Below, one piece after another: positions 48,541 to 60,035 of a DNA stretch of 64,000 bases; positions within the stretch are counted from its first letter, which is position 1, and each line of letters opens with the position of its first letter. A program made the translations under genes and the position numbers. A model generated the notes under the pieces. It made no database searches, had not been told where the DNA came from, and worked only from the letters and a program-made list of their open reading frames with translations. The stretch comes from Tetracentron sinense (Eukaryota > Streptophyta > Magnoliopsida > Trochodendrales > Trochodendraceae): NCBI GenBank assembly GCA_015143295.1, contig CM026557.1, forward strand, positions 42,293,965 to 42,357,964, in the 5' to 3' direction.

Positions 48541-49439
48541 CATCCCCTCGTAAGTAAATTATAACTTTTGATGGTTATGAGTGAATAATGACTACTAAGT
48601 CTATGATGATTGTTCTTCAAATTCCTATTTGAGAGTGAGAAAGATGTTGGGAAAGTGAGAAGGTACGACACAAGGGGTAGAGAGAGAGAAGAGGGACAAG
48701 AGGTGATGGTCAACCAAATTATTTCATAATTTTTAAAAATTTAGAAAAATTAGTTTCACCTCACCATCCAAAATTTTGGCATTTTAGAAACAATGCACTC
48801 CAAATTATATCAATAGTCATTTTACAACTCACTTGTTGTTCCGGTAGAAACTAAAAAATGTTTATGTCATGGAGAAGGCTCGGATCAAATGGTGGGTGGG
48901 TAGTTGAAAAGTCCGAATTTACAAACATATACACTAAGAGAAGTGCTTACTCTAATCTCAAATTTCTACTCTTAGCCTCAACCAATTGTTAAAAAGTGTT
49001 TTGATCGATTGCTTTTAGGACACTTGATTGTTTGAGGCTGAGTGTATAAAAAGCCTAAGAGCCCGTTTGGCATCAATTCTATTGATTCTGATGTTTCAAA
49101 AAAGAATTGTTCTTCTTCAAGATGTATTTTGAAGACTAGTTTTGTGCTGAAAACCTGTTTGACATTCTCCGGTCAGAATCCATTCTAAAGAATAGAAATA
49201 ACATAATCACGTTTGGAGTGAATCAATTTTTTTTGTAAACAATTATATCATAAAATTAAATTCCACCTTTGGTTAAAATTTGATATTATTATCAAAAGTA
49301 CACTTCTAACAATTTATTTTCAAAATTTACTCATAAATACACCCTGAATCAAACTCCCATAAAGTTTATAAAATATTCAAATGTCTTGTATCCTGCAAGG
49401 TAACAATCTTGTAACATTGTTTATACAATTTACTTGTCC
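48541..49439. other. Spacer with a possible Tourist-like end
   Basis: No gene is recognised. AGCCCGTTTGGCATC near 49062 resembles a Tourist-type end, without a partner identified. Confidence 0.35.
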
Positions 49440-49661
49440 TCATCCATTTACATCATTACAGGGAGGCTGCACTCTTGCTATAAAACCTTTAGAGGATGGA
49501 CCACATCCTCCTTTCTCTGCCTTCGGTCTGTCGCTTTCATCACATGGGCACAAACAATTCATATCGCACCAATATTGTGAATGAGGTGTAAAGTCCGTCT
49601 CCACGCAGGGTGCACCAATCGCATTCCCTACATATTTGCACCTAATTGGATCATTATTTTT
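49440..49661 (-). CDS. Orphan cysteine-rich exon, unrecognised
   Basis: On the minus strand, after a good acceptor (TTTTATTATGTCAG), an open exon of about 73 codons runs to a stop at 49440. It has eight cysteines in the order RC, APC, YWC, NC, LC, PC, GGC, PPC, the middle four being close together in WCDMNCLCPCDE. This looks like the mature part of a small secreted cysteine-rich protein. No signal-peptide exon was found upstream; the adjacent sequence at about 49713 begins an LTR-like stretch (TGTTAGCACCC). It could be a real gene fragment, a captured exon or chance. I do not assign a family. Confidence 0.4.
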   Translation of the reverse strand, partial: KNNDPIRCKYVGNAIGAPCVETDFTPHSQYWCDMNCLCPCDESDRPKAEKGGCGPSSKGFIARVQPPCNDVNG

Positions 49662-49712
49662 CTGACATAATAAAACATGTTCTGATTTCCTTTCAGTAAA
49701 TATGATAGTTAT

Positions 49713-50190
49713 TGTTAGCACCCATTTTTTTGCACGGTTCATTTTGAAGAATACCTCTCATCTTCACACCAAAAAAAATTAATAACTAAAACTTCCAAAT
49801 TTACTTTTTAAATTAAATATGATTTTTAAAAATAAGAAATTTTCATAATTTCAAAATTACCAAATTGCCCATATCCTTTTAAAATTACCAAAATACCCTT
49901 AGAGTTCAAAACCATTAAAACTCTTCAAAATGATTTTAAAATGTTAATTAATATTTATTTCTTAATTTCACATTTTTATATATTTTTTTCATTTATTTAA
50001 ATATTTTTAAAATTTCTTTTCAAAAATACCCAAAACAATTAAAAAAATACCGCTTGTGTCCCTGTCTTCAACCTCACGGCAAGGATGCTACAACAGCGTT
50101 TTTTTTTTTTTAAAATTATTTATTTCTTTGTGTTTTGTTAATAAAAAAAACCAAAGGGGGTTACACCAGATTAATCTAAAACCTATCTAA
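49713..50190. other. LTR-like start and AT-rich sequence
   Basis: TGTTAGCACCCATTTTTTTG at 49713 resembles the start of the Tat/Ogre-like LTR at 41372. The downstream sequence is AT-rich with no partner end seen. Confidence 0.3.
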
Positions 50191-50232
50191 GGTGGTGTTT
50201 GGTGATACTAGTCTAAAAAAAAGAAGCGCCTA

Positions 50233-50451
50233 TTTGAAAATTATGGTTAGTTAGACTTAAGATTATTAAGTTGAAGGTTAATTGCATGTTTACATTTTAG
50301 AGGTTTTAGGGGTAAAAAGCATTTCTTCAAAAGGTAGCTCTATAGCTACTTTTTAATGTAGAAGTTTTTACCCTTAAAATTTAAAAAATGTAGACATGCA
50401 ACTAACCTTCAACTTAACAATCTTAAGTCCAACTAAACATAATTTTCAAAG
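50233..50451. mobile_element. Hairpin MITE 1 inside 50191-50985
   Basis: About 100-bp arms. TTGAAAATTATGGTTAGTTA at the left and CTAAACATAATTTTCAAAGG at the right are complementary, with GAAGGTTAATTGCATG in the arms and a short loop around 50325-50360. Confidence 0.8.
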
Positions 50452-50455
50452 GAAA

Positions 50456-50672
50456 ATAGTCACCTCCTCGTCCCCACTTTTTGGGGTCACGTGTCCTCTT
50501 TTTACATTCATTAACTGTGGTTAAGATTTAGTCACCCCTAGGGTTCACACATCTACCCTTGGTTTTTAGAAAAAAATATTTTTTAAGAAATTAACCACAG
50601 AAGGTGGTTAATTTTTTAACCATAGTTCAAAGGGTTTGTGGGCACGAGGAGGTGACTATTGCTCTCATGCCG
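50456..50672. mobile_element. Hairpin MITE 2 with GGTTAAGATT core
   Basis: The ends AATAGTCACCTCCTCGTCCC and GCACGAGGAGGTGACTATT are inverted repeats. The core has GTGGTTAAGATTTAGTCACC and TACCCTTGGTTTTTAG, placing it in the dispersed GGTTAAGATTCACT family. Confidence 0.8.
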
Positions 50673-50712
50673 AGCTCTGCATCATGCCGAGCTCCCCATA
50701 AAAATTAGAATT

Positions 50713-50925
50713 AGTCTAGGGATACTCCCAAGGTGTACTCCCAAATATACTTCCAAATCCTAACCTTTTATCTCAGTTGTTAACCGGTTAAGATTAGAGC
50801 TGATGTGGTATTAGAAAAGATAAAATAAGCCAACTCAAATCCTTAGTTGTTGGTTATAAACGGTTAGGATTAGGAAGTAGATTTGGGAGTATATTTTTTA
50901 GTACCCATTGACCGATTCTAAAAAT
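50713..50925. mobile_element. Hairpin MITE 3
   Basis: CCAAATATACTTCCAAATCC at the left is mirrored by TTGGGAGTATATTTT and AGGAAGTAGATTT at the right. TTAACCGGTTAAGATTAG and AAACGGTTAGGATTAGG lie further in. Confidence 0.6.
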
Positions 50926-50985
50926 TAATCTCTTTCAAATAAACACTTCTTTTTAGACTAGTGATACCCCCAAATCCTTCAAACT

Positions 50986-51581
50986 TACCCAAATCCCCAA
51001 ACCGTGAGCTCAAAGGAGAGTTTGGATAAAACCAAAACTCTCCAAATCTTAATTGTTTTCAGCCTAATCCCCATGGATTTCAATCCCATACAACTCGTTT
51101 TCAACAAGCTCTTCGAATGTCATGGTTTTGTTCTTGCATTGCCCTCTTTTGTTTGGGAATGGTTGCTTAGAGAGTCGCACGTGAGAAGAATGGTTCAACA
51201 GATAAATATGAACCAGAAAAGGGGAAAAGAGAGAACCGCGGGAAAAACAGTTGCTGCCGGAGATCAATGGAACCGTAGGGACATGGGAAAAGCTTTTGAG
51301 ACCCTCTTAGGACCGAGACCTCCGAGACCCTACTCTAAGAGCATGGTCTCAGCCTTAAGAGGATCTCAGTAGCAAAATCCTTTCTATTATTGGGGAATAT
51401 AGAAATATTCCCCAAGAGTGATGCAAACGTGCCCTAAGAGTAGGGCTAACACTCCTCAATATACTAGAAAGTGTTTGATAACATATCTTAGTGCATTGAT
51501 TTGGGATAATAATTAAAAAAAAAAGAAAAAAATTATTGTTGTTCGACGATATATTATCGTTTGGACTCTTATACTTTGAAA
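50986..51581. other. Spacer with unrecognised ORF
   Basis: An ORF of 122 codons at 51004-51372 (+) has no recognised domain. Near 51430 CCCTAAGAGTAGGGCTAACA resembles one end of the 45100-type MITE. Confidence 0.35.
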
Positions 51582-52149
51582 TAGGACTGTCAATGAGTTG
51601 AGTGAGCTCGTGAGCCGGCTTGCTTCGTCTCGAATTGTCTCGAAATGAGCTGAGCTTGAGTCGGGTATTTGAACTCGTTGGACCGAGCCGAGCTAAATAA
51701 TTGAGTTTGTTTGTTAATCAAACTGAACACAAGCAAAGCAATGACAAGTTCAGATCAACTAAATTAATTTTAGTGTACTATTTATAATATCTCAAGAATA
51801 TTAGTTTTCACATAAAAATTAAAAAAGCTTAAATATAATTTTTTGTTATGAAAAATTTTAAAATGTAACTTCACCTTCTCAAAATTTATAAATTTTCTAT
51901 TTCATGTTTCTTCAACAAGAATAACTTTTTTTTTTTCTTTTAGGAAGAATATGATGATGATGTATAACTCTTAAGATTTTGATTTCAATTCTTTTATATC
52001 AAAATTAAGATAAATGAGTTTAAAATAATAGTGCAAGCTCGCAAGTTGGCTCGAGCTCAATTATCTATAGACGAGCCGAGCTCAAGCAAACATTCGAGGG
52101 CTCGAGACGAAGCACTTGACTCAATCAACTCGGTTCGATTACACCCCTA
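51582..52149. mobile_element. hAT-type MITE, 8-bp TSD
   Basis: 568 bp. The ends are TAGGACTGTCAA and TTACACCCCTA, flanked by CTTTGAAA (51574-51581) and ATTTGAAA (52150-52157). The arms are rich in GAGCTCGAG-type motifs and the middle is AT-rich. Confidence 0.78.
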
Positions 52150-52319
52150 ATTTGAAAACGAACAGGTTGCATATAGTTTTTCGTTTTTTGGAAGATAAGT
52201 TCTAAATATTTGTGCATTAACAGAAGATCACATAGTACAATTTTATGATTATATGCAAACAGAAGAAAATGGAAAACAGTTCACACAGTCCTCTACCAAA
52301 CGGATCACCTAATTAAAAT

Positions 52320-52535
52320 GGCTTCAGATTATCTATGGTGGATGCCCCGGGACCTCGGGCTTCTACACATCATTGGACATGTGGTGTTTTAAAGGGTGAG
52401 AGATATCATACGGGGAGAAGTCAAAATCATGGGGAGAAAGTGAAATAACTTCTCCCCTTATTTATCACCAAGTGCCCAATGATGTGTGGATGCCCGAGGT
52501 CCCACCTGGGGCATCCACCAGGGTAATCCGAAACC
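52320..52535. mobile_element. Mutator-like MITE, 9-bp TSD AATTAAAAT
   Basis: 216 bp, nearly all inverted repeat. Ends GGCTTCAGATTATC and GTAATCCGAAACC. Perfect AATTAAAAT at 52311-52319 and 52536-52544. Subterminal GGGGAGAAGT is shared with 56356 and 60724. Confidence 0.9.
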
Positions 52536-52889
52536 AATTAAAATTGACAGGGGTCATTAAAATTTTTTAAAATATCTTTTTTATTCCTCATTTTCAATGT
52601 GTTGAAATTTGATAGGGGTAAGCTTAGAGAGGACCTTGCGGTCCTCTAATCAGAACTCCAGTAATTATTATTTATAATTATTTAAAGTGATATAACAAGT
52701 ATTTTCTTATTTCAGGACACAAATGTAGTTTGTGTGATGAACATGGCCATTATCCTAACCAACCAGTGGTTTTTTTTAAAAAAACCAACCATTTTGAAAA
52801 GATGAGAAAAAAGAATTGTTTATGAAAACTCATAAAGTCTTTAACCAATGGACCGGGTTAATTGCAGCCCTAATTAACTGATGGAAAAT

Positions 52890-53150
52890 AGATAACGTAC
52901 CCGTGGTTCCCATTTTGTAGCGGAATGGCCGGTCCTCATTGGTTCACACCCCCAATTTTAAATAGTCGCCTACCGTAATTAAGATTCACTCAAACCTTAG
53001 GATTAAGCAATCCAACCATGGTTTTTTAAAAAAAAAACCAAAATTTTAGTTTTTTAATTTAGTTAAGCTTAACCAAGGTTAAAGGGGTGTTAAAAGGGAC
53101 ACGAGAACACGGAGTAAGATATGAAACGGACCCATGGGCCTGCTTGTCAC
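52890..53150. repeat. GGTTAAGATTCACT-family element
   Basis: Order of blocks: CGTACCCGTGGTTCCCATTT, CCTCATTGGTTCACACC, the AAGATTCACTCAAACC core, CAACCATGGTTTTTT, AAAAGGGACACG, then ATGAAACGGACCCATGGG. The copy at 59782-60035 carries the same blocks in reverse. Confidence 0.75.
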
Positions 53151-53174
53151 TGCTCTTAGCTAATTGATTAAAGG

Positions 53175-53355
53175 AAAATAATTAACATACCCGTGGTTCG
53201 CATTTTGTAATGGTATGCCGTCCTCATTGGTCCACGCCCCAATTTTAAATACTCACCTACTGTGGTGAAGATTCACTCACCCCTAGAGTTAAGCAATCCA
53301 ACCATGGTTTTTCAAAAAAAAAAAAAAAACCAAAATCTTAGTTTTATAGTTAAGC
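53175..53355. repeat. GGTTAAGATTCACT-family element, truncated
   Basis: It repeats the first two thirds of 52890-53150 (ACCCGTGGTTCGCATTTTGT, CCTCATTGGTCCACGCC, AAGATTCACTCACCCC) and stops after the poly-A stretch near 53330. Confidence 0.75.
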
Positions 53356-54630
53356 TTAAAATGAAACAAACCCCAATAAATTAAACCTAATCTAACCTCC
53401 TCTGCAACAGAAGTGTGTACGAGACCAATAACTTTTATCTTACATTGTTGGTCCCAAGCCCTGATAAAAAGGAGGAGGGCTGTACATCAGGTTAATAGCA
53501 ATACTGAAAAAAAATTATTAAAACATAATTTTTTTCTTCTTTCAGTCCTAATTCAGCTCTGACTCTTGAGGGTAGGGCTTGGGCCTATGTAGTCCAAGCC
53601 CTCTAATGGATAGGGCCTCACCCTAGTGAGTAAGGGCTGGGCCCGATAAAACCTAGGCCCTGTCCTGGCTGAGTCCTTTGACAACTCTACACATGAAACT
53701 CGTGATGGAGAGCATCATCGCCACAGGGATCGATCTACCCCCACAGGGATCGATCTAGAAAATAAGTCCCTCAAAGTTTTCAAATAACTCAAGCAAGAGA
53801 GATATTCTTTAATTTTCATGTCGGTGTGCCATGTGTCCTATTAACCTAGAGCAACAATGAAAACACTACAAAAGATAATTGCAAAAGGCCCCAAACCTAA
53901 CTCTACTTACTTTCCTTAGATGCCATGTCAACATTTTTTAAAACCTAAGTAAACCTGTTAATCTTAGGGGTTAATGCTTGTGTGTTAGAAAGAGAAAATA
54001 TGTTTTAGGGTTAAGATTAGGATTAGGGTTTTGGGTCTTTTGCACCCTAGTGAGTAAGGGCCGGGCCGGGCCAGCCACCCGTTATTAATCGGTGCGAGCA
54101 GGCCAGCCCCCCCTTAATGGTTTTAGGAAATGTTGTCGTGGAACCTAAAAGGATTAGGGTTTTGGGTCTTTTGCAACTACTTTCTACAACGTTCCATTGT
54201 AGTGAATTCTTTTTGCATTACCAATGCTCAAGATTTTAAGGAAAAAATTGATATGGATGGGGTAACGACTGGAGCAGGGGCGAAGCCACATAGGGCCAGG
54301 GCTGAAATTTTGAAAATATAATTGTATAGTATTAATCATCGGGGTGTAGCTTGGGAGAGGGGCAGAGCTGGGATGACTGGGGCTTTAGCCCTCCTAAATT
54401 TCAGGAAAAAAATATATTCTTTATAAACGGTCACAAACATACACAATGAAATATGAGATTGAAAGCATTTTCAGGCCTCCTAGTCCAATGAACCATTTAT
54501 GTTTTACGTGGAAATTCGAAAGACAGCTGACACTTGCGTGCATGGTTTATCAATGCTTAAAACATTACTCAACTTCGTTGCAACCTGAAGGGTGGTAATG
54601 GTGTCTATTTCAATTACATTTGTGCCAAAT
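53356..54630. other. Spacer, partly repeat-like
   Basis: No gene. GGGCTTGGGCC and GGGCCGGGCC clusters near 53575-53665 and 54060-54110, and CAGGGGCGAAGCC near 54278, look like ends of degraded hAT-type elements. Confidence 0.35.
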
Positions 54631-55406
54631 GCAAGAGCGGAGCCAGGAATTTTTCCTTGGGGCCAAAGTTGATATATGAAAAAAATTAATGGGTTGGGTA
54701 TGGGGCCTTGGGGGTTCTGGGGCACTGCCTGAAAATTTATTTTTTTGGGTAATGGTCCACGTGGTTATAAAATTCGTTAATATAACATTCAATAAGAAAA
54801 ATGTCATTGAGATCGTTTAGGGTAGAGATCACCCTGAGACCATTCCCAACAACATGCAGAAACAAAAAATACACTGATTTTAAAAAAGTTATGGGGATCG
54901 GTCTCGGGGTGGTCTCCAGCCTGGACGATTTCAATAGCATTTCTTTTCCAATAAATGTCCATAAAATAAAAATATGGTCCCATTTTGATAAATCCATTAT
55001 ATAAATAAAGTTAATTATATTTTTATACTATGAAGATTGTTTTTTTCATGTGTGTTTCCATTGGGTGGAACGTGCACGCCTCCCCTACTTGACACATCTC
55101 CATTTTAACACCCATTAACTATGGTTAAGATTCACTCACTCCTAGGGTTTATACATCTATCATTGGTTTTGAGAAAGAAAAAAAATTAAATTAATAAATC
55201 TTAACTAGGATTAAAGAGGGCTAAAAGGGACACATGTACACCTAAAGAATCAATACCTTTGTATTATACATAAAAAAAAAAAATTACAATTCTTTTTTTG
55301 GGGGCACTATATGTAAAATCAAGATATTATGTATTTTTAAATAAATTATACTTACAAAATAATAGATTTTAAAAAAAATTTCTGGGCCCCCCCGGCTCCA
55401 CCCCTG
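54631..55406. mobile_element. hAT-like element, GGAGCC ends
   Basis: The left end GAGCGGAGCCAGGAATTTTT is answered by CCGGCTCCACCCCTGG at the right. It contains a GGTTAAGATTCACT-family copy at 55079-55240. There is no coding sequence. Confidence 0.55.
55079..55240. repeat. GGTTAAGATTCACT-family element
   Basis: It contains CTATGGTTAAGATTCACTCA, a poly-A stretch, AACTAGGATTAAAG and AAAAGGGACACATG in the standard order of the family. Confidence 0.7.
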
Positions 55407-55575
55407 GCCCAAATGGGAAGCATGCGGTGTGCTTTGTGCGTCGAGAGGTGGAGGAGCCTCTCAATAGAATGGTGGAAATTATCTTTGTTGTCGGACTAGT
55501 CCCTCACTAACACTAACAGTCGACTATGCATGAACCATTAAGAAAAAAATGGTATTCTCTATGCCATCCACTTAT

Positions 55576-55810
55576 GGGCCGTTTGGATGGGATATTATTA
55601 GCCAAAAATCAATTATGATAAATTTGAAATTAATGGTCAAATAATCATTTTTTTCAAATAATAGTGTTTGAGAATAGGAAGTTGAGAGGCTCAACTTTGT
55701 ATTATCCAAAAACTATTATTTGAAAAAATGATTATTTGACCATTAATTTCTAAATAATCAATTTTATCATTATTGATTTTTGACTAATAAAATCCAATCC
55801 AAACGCCACC
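55576..55810. mobile_element. Hairpin MITE, GGGCCGTTTGGAT ends
   Basis: 235 bp, almost fully palindromic. Ends GGGCCGTTTGGATGGGAT and AATCCAAACGCCACC. The inner arms share GGTCAAATAATCATTTTTTC. The target repeat is TA or AT; the exact border is unclear. Confidence 0.75.
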
Positions 55811-56355
55811 ATAATCATACCTTTTCATCCAACTCAAGTTTACATTGTAAATAATCCTACCTTTTCGTCCAACTCAAGTTTACATTGCGTTGTTGCGAAC
55901 TCCTATCCGCTCAGATGTCAAGTGGTATACTCCCCACTTTCGGAGGCCAAGGCTCGAGTCCTTGTCCAATGAGATGCCAGTCTTATTATTCTTCTCACAA
56001 CTAACTACTAACCCGCAAACAATTTTTTTTGTTGGGCAGGTGACATCATTTATCTATGCAGGGTAAATGTGAGTCTATCAACCGCAACACCAATAGACTC
56101 GAACTCAAGTTCTCTTTTAAAGGGAAAATATGTTGTTTGCAAAAATGAGAAAGGAAAAAAAAAAGTTGGACATAGCATGGTTCGAATACATGATTCATGA
56201 CTCCCACTTCCTTTTCTTGGTGCCAAAGTGGCTCACCACCTTGTACTGGACCATGCCGCAACTGGTACTGCCAGATTAGTGAATGCCACCCCACTGATGA
56301 CCATAGTGACATCAACTGACTAGTGGATCTAGTGGTTCTTGCAGCTTTTCCTTAT

Positions 56356-56564
56356 GGCATCAGATTGTCTCTGCGAGAAAAATGGTCTCGGGCTCCACAT
56401 CATCCGACATGTGGTGATGAAAAGAGGGAGAGATATCAAGTGGGGAGAAGTAAAAACATACGGAGAAAATGAAATGACTTCTCCCCTTTTTATCGCCATA
56501 TGTTGGATGATGTGTGGAAGCTCAAGACCATTTTCCTGGCTTCTGCCAAAGACAATCCAATGCC
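56356..56564. mobile_element. Mutator-like MITE, 9-bp TSD TTTCCTTAT
   Basis: 209 bp. Ends GGCATCAGATTGTCT and AGACAATCCAATGCC. Perfect TTTCCTTAT at 56347-56355 and 56565-56573. Long inverted arms with CACATCATCC and GGGGAGAAGT. Confidence 0.9.
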
Positions 56565-57324
56565 TTTCCTTATTGGACAGGAAAGGAAAACTGTCTAAAA
56601 TGGAGGGACTGAATTCGGGCCCAATGCATTTAACCAGGATGGGCCGATACAGCCCGCCCGATATACATCCCTAACAACGTAGGTCAACTTAATGTTCGGG
56701 CCGAGTCAATTGGAGTAGTTGCAAGTTGACTCGGGCTTTTAGTGTGACTCAGTTCAAAAACTTGAGATGTTAACAGAATTGCATGTTGAGCATGGAGTTC
56801 CTATAACAGACTGAAACTTTTCTAAACTAAGAAAGCACAAGAATAATTCCTAAATGGGTATCTTACTATGCCACTTATACCTTGGATAATTAGCTATTAT
56901 GGATATGGTGTTTAAAGCCCAAAAATCAGCATTGGCCTCAAGTCAGGTCAACCACTTATGGTTATGAATGACCAGACCCGGTGGACAGAATTGGAGATGC
57001 GCATTGTGCCGTGCTAGGTCGCGACAAGGTCAGTTCAGCCCAGCCCAGCCCAGCCCTCTGCAATGGGTCCAAATTACCTCAGGCCAATGTCAGCCCGTAC
57101 TATTGGGCCTAAGCCCAACACTGTCACTTATAAATTTGAGCTAAGCCCAAGGTAGCCTGAACTCGACAAGCCCTATTTAAGTTTGGGCTCTGTCAAACTC
57201 GACCCAATCTATGGTATGGAATTTGCCATATATAAATATATATATATAATATGTATGACTTGTATAATCCGCATATAAATTGCTCATACATATATATATA
57301 TATATGAGCAATACGCCGAGGCGA
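56565..57324. other. Spacer
   Basis: GC-rich CCAGCCCAGCCC clusters near 57040 and (AT) runs near 57235-57305. No gene recognised. Confidence 0.4.
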
Positions 57325-57700
57325 GGAGTAGACTATTGCTCCTCGCCCCTCACAAAGCCCCTTTAACTACCCTTGAGTATGGTTAACAAGTTTTAACCCC
57401 TATGATTACATTTCACTCTATTTTTTCCCCCTAAAAATCAAGGATAGATTCTCTAACCCTTATGTTATGTTTGGTTGCCGAGAAAAAAATATGGAAAAGA
57501 AAATAAGTTTTTGGATTTCTAATACAATTTTTAGTTGTGTTTTGTCCAATTTTCTTTTCTTTTCCATGTTCTTACTTATTTTCTCAGTAACCAAACATAA
57601 GGTAAGGGTTAGTAAATCTTAATCACAATTAAAATGAGTAAAAAATGGACATGTGGTGAGAAAAAAATGGATGAGATGCAATTTCTGCTCCTCGCCCCAA
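57325..57700. repeat. GGTTA-family element split by a hairpin MITE
   Basis: TTGCTCCTCGCCCC near 57337 recurs as CTGCTCCTCGCCCC near 57687, in the same orientation. The inner parts CTCTAACCCTTA and AAGGGTTAGTAAATCTTAAT belong to the dispersed core family and are separated by the insertion 57465-57600. Confidence 0.55.
57465..57600. mobile_element. Hairpin MITE, TTATGTTTGGTT ends
   Basis: TTATGTTTGGTTGCCGAGAA at the left and TTCTCAGTAACCAAACATAA at the right are complementary, with further arm pairing (GGAAAAGAAAA and TTTTCTTTTCC). Confidence 0.8.
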
Positions 57701-59394
57701 TGAGCTGATTAGTTTCCTATATATATATAGAGAGATTAATTTTGAGCCGGAGGTCTGTTTCACAGTGTTGAAGCGGAGCTCGTTTCTTTTCACTATAAAG
57801 TGGCCCGTTTGTAATAATTGAAAGAGGCTGGGGTAATTTAAGAACACACATAATTATAAGATTGCCACCATCACAATGTAAAAAGGGGAGCTCCGCTCAA
57901 TGCCATGAAGCAGAGCTCCTTTTTGTGTATATATATATATATATTATTAATTTTTTTTTTGCAACACCTACTACTTCAATAGGTTAAAGAACAAAAATTT
58001 CAAAAGGAAAAGTTATAGTTTGTACAGGTTCTAAAGGTAACAGAGATTGATGTAGCAATATTTGTCACTACTACAATGAGACATTGGAAGTCTGCGAACT
58101 GTGGCTAGCATCTCTCTCTCTCTCTCTCTCTTTATATATATTATCATACATTTAAAACTATACATGTGTGAGGATGAGAGCGAGCGAAAGAGGGATAAAA
58201 ATATACACATACATACTTTAAAATATAACTAAATGAGTTCCAGGCTGGGCCCTGATCCCTTGCATAGCCCAGCCCGCTCTTAACTTGAGGTCCACACGGC
58301 CCAGTGGGAATTAATGTTTATGTAGTAAAATAATTTAATTGGGCGATGCAGTATAACACAGTACAGCATAGAAGCAGGAAGACAAGAAGGGGGAACTGAA
58401 ATGACAATGGCTTTGGCATGAGTTTGACCCAAAAGATAAAGTAACGTCATTTCTGTGAAAGAGGTAGGGCAACCTCGGATTCTAGAAAAGGTGGATAATA
58501 ATCAAAATAAAGTCTATATTTGTTAGATTTTGAATCATTATAATGTAAAAAGGAACTCCCTACTTAATTAGATAGACATCAATCCATATGCAATTTGTTA
58601 CAAATTTAAAAGGGTGTGATTCAAGCTTTTACACATAACTCCATTCCAAAATCTCTCTCTTTCTTTCCCTGTTTCTTGTAACTAATAAGTTGGCCGGTTC
58701 AACTGGACGATCCGGTTTGGTTTGAAAGCAATGTTTGATAACCTTTTACGATTGATTTTTTTAAAGACCAATTAGTTAGATTGGGCACCAATTTTTTCAG
58801 TTCATGGTTTAATCGGCCGGTTCCTACTGATATTAGCTACATTTAGGAACAATTTTTTAAAATCTCGATTTTCCTGGTTCAACCGGTTGGTTTGCTTCTG
58901 TCTAAATAAAACATTTCTCTCCCCCTTGGACACGTCTTGTAGTAACTAGAAGTCCTTGGGCCGCCTAAGATTAGTAATAAGTAAAATTGAAAGAATCTTT
59001 TAAAGTATTAGGGTTTAAACAATTTCAAAGAAATCTATAAAATTGTATGCTAATTTCCCCCCAAAAATGCTTTACTTATAAAAATTCTAATTTTTTGTAA
59101 TATATATATATAAATTATATAATTATAAAACCCTAATTTTTTTGACATAAGGCCAGAGACATCCTCCCTGAGTGTAATGCCGTGTCTCATAACTAGCCCC
59201 TTGGAATTCGAGAAGTAACCGAGTCCAGGGAAAAGGGTTAAGGCTATAGCTATTATGGGCACATGGCCTAATTGCATTAGAGACAGAGAGGATGTCTCTA
59301 GCTAAACCCAGAGACCAACCTAAGTCAAGTTTTTTTCCTTTTTTGAAAGATGCTTCATTTATTTTAGCTCTTAGACCGTACGGTCCTAGAAGCT
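57701..59394. other. Spacer with simple repeats
   Basis: It contains (AT)n, a (CT)n run at about 58111-58132, and GGAGCTCCGCTC / GCGGAGCTCG motifs near 57770 and 57890. No gene recognised. Confidence 0.4.
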
Positions 59395-59655
59395 TTATCC
59401 TTGCACAAACCCCAACCCGAGTCCTGAGAAGAGGACCCCAAGGTCCTCTTTTAAGCTGACTGCCTGTGTCCCATTTAATCCCTGTTTAATCATGGTTAAA
59501 CTTAACAAAATTAAAATTAAAATTTTTGTTTTATTGGTTTTTCTATAAACCATGGTTAAGTTATTTAACCCTAAGAATTTAACCACAGTTGATGCATGGT
59601 AAAAAGGGCTTGGACCAATGAGGCCACTGGGTCAGCTTCTAAGCTGACCCTGGGT
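59395..59655. repeat. GGTTAAG-family element, reverse orientation
   Basis: It carries AACCATGGTTAAG and GGACCAATGAGG and ends with the palindrome GGGTCAGCTTCTAAGCTGAC, as in the copy at 37300. Confidence 0.65.
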
Positions 59656-59781
59656 CAGTTTTCCATTTCCCAACCCCATATTAAGATCCCCATCAATTAC
59701 ACTGAACACAAACCTAATATCAAGAGAAGAAAGCTAATCATACTCATATCCATACTCTTACCCACTGTTTAAAGTAAAACG

Positions 59782-60035
59782 AAGAGCAGTGCTCAGCGGA
59801 CCCATGGGTCCATTTCATATCTTACCCCATGTCTCTTTTAACACCCCTTTAACCCTGATTAAGCTTAACTAAATTAAAACTAAGATTTTGATTTTTTGGT
59901 TTTTTTGAAAAACCATGGTTGGATTGCTTAACCTTAGGGGTGAGTGAATCCTAACCACAGGAGGAGGTAAGTATTTAAAATTGGGGCGTGGACTAATGAG
60001 GACTTGCCCTTCGGTTATAAAATGGGAACCTTAGG
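59782..60035. repeat. GGTTAAG-family element, reverse of 52890 type
   Basis: It starts GAAGAGCAGTGCTCAGCGGA, then CCCATGGGTCCATTTCATAT, the reversed core (GGGGTGAGTGAATCCTAACC) and GGGGCGTGGACTAATGAGG. Confidence 0.75.

Larger units (their letters stand above)
50191..50985. mobile_element. Outer inverted-repeat element holding three hairpins
   Basis: The left end GGTGTTTGGTGATACTAGTC, followed by AAAAGAAGCG and TATTTGAAA, is mirrored at the right end by TTTCAAATA, CACTTCTTTTT and GACTAGTGATACCCCCAAA. Its interior is made of three further hairpins. Confidence 0.7.

Noticed and set aside
51004..51372. 122-codon plus ORF
   Set aside because: No recognised domain, no splice or homology support; kept only as an unrecognised ORF in the spacer note.
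56347..56573. First read as an imperfect MITE without target duplication
   Set aside because: Moving the border outwards to GGCATC...AATGCC revealed the perfect TTTCCTTAT duplication, so the first borders were dropped.
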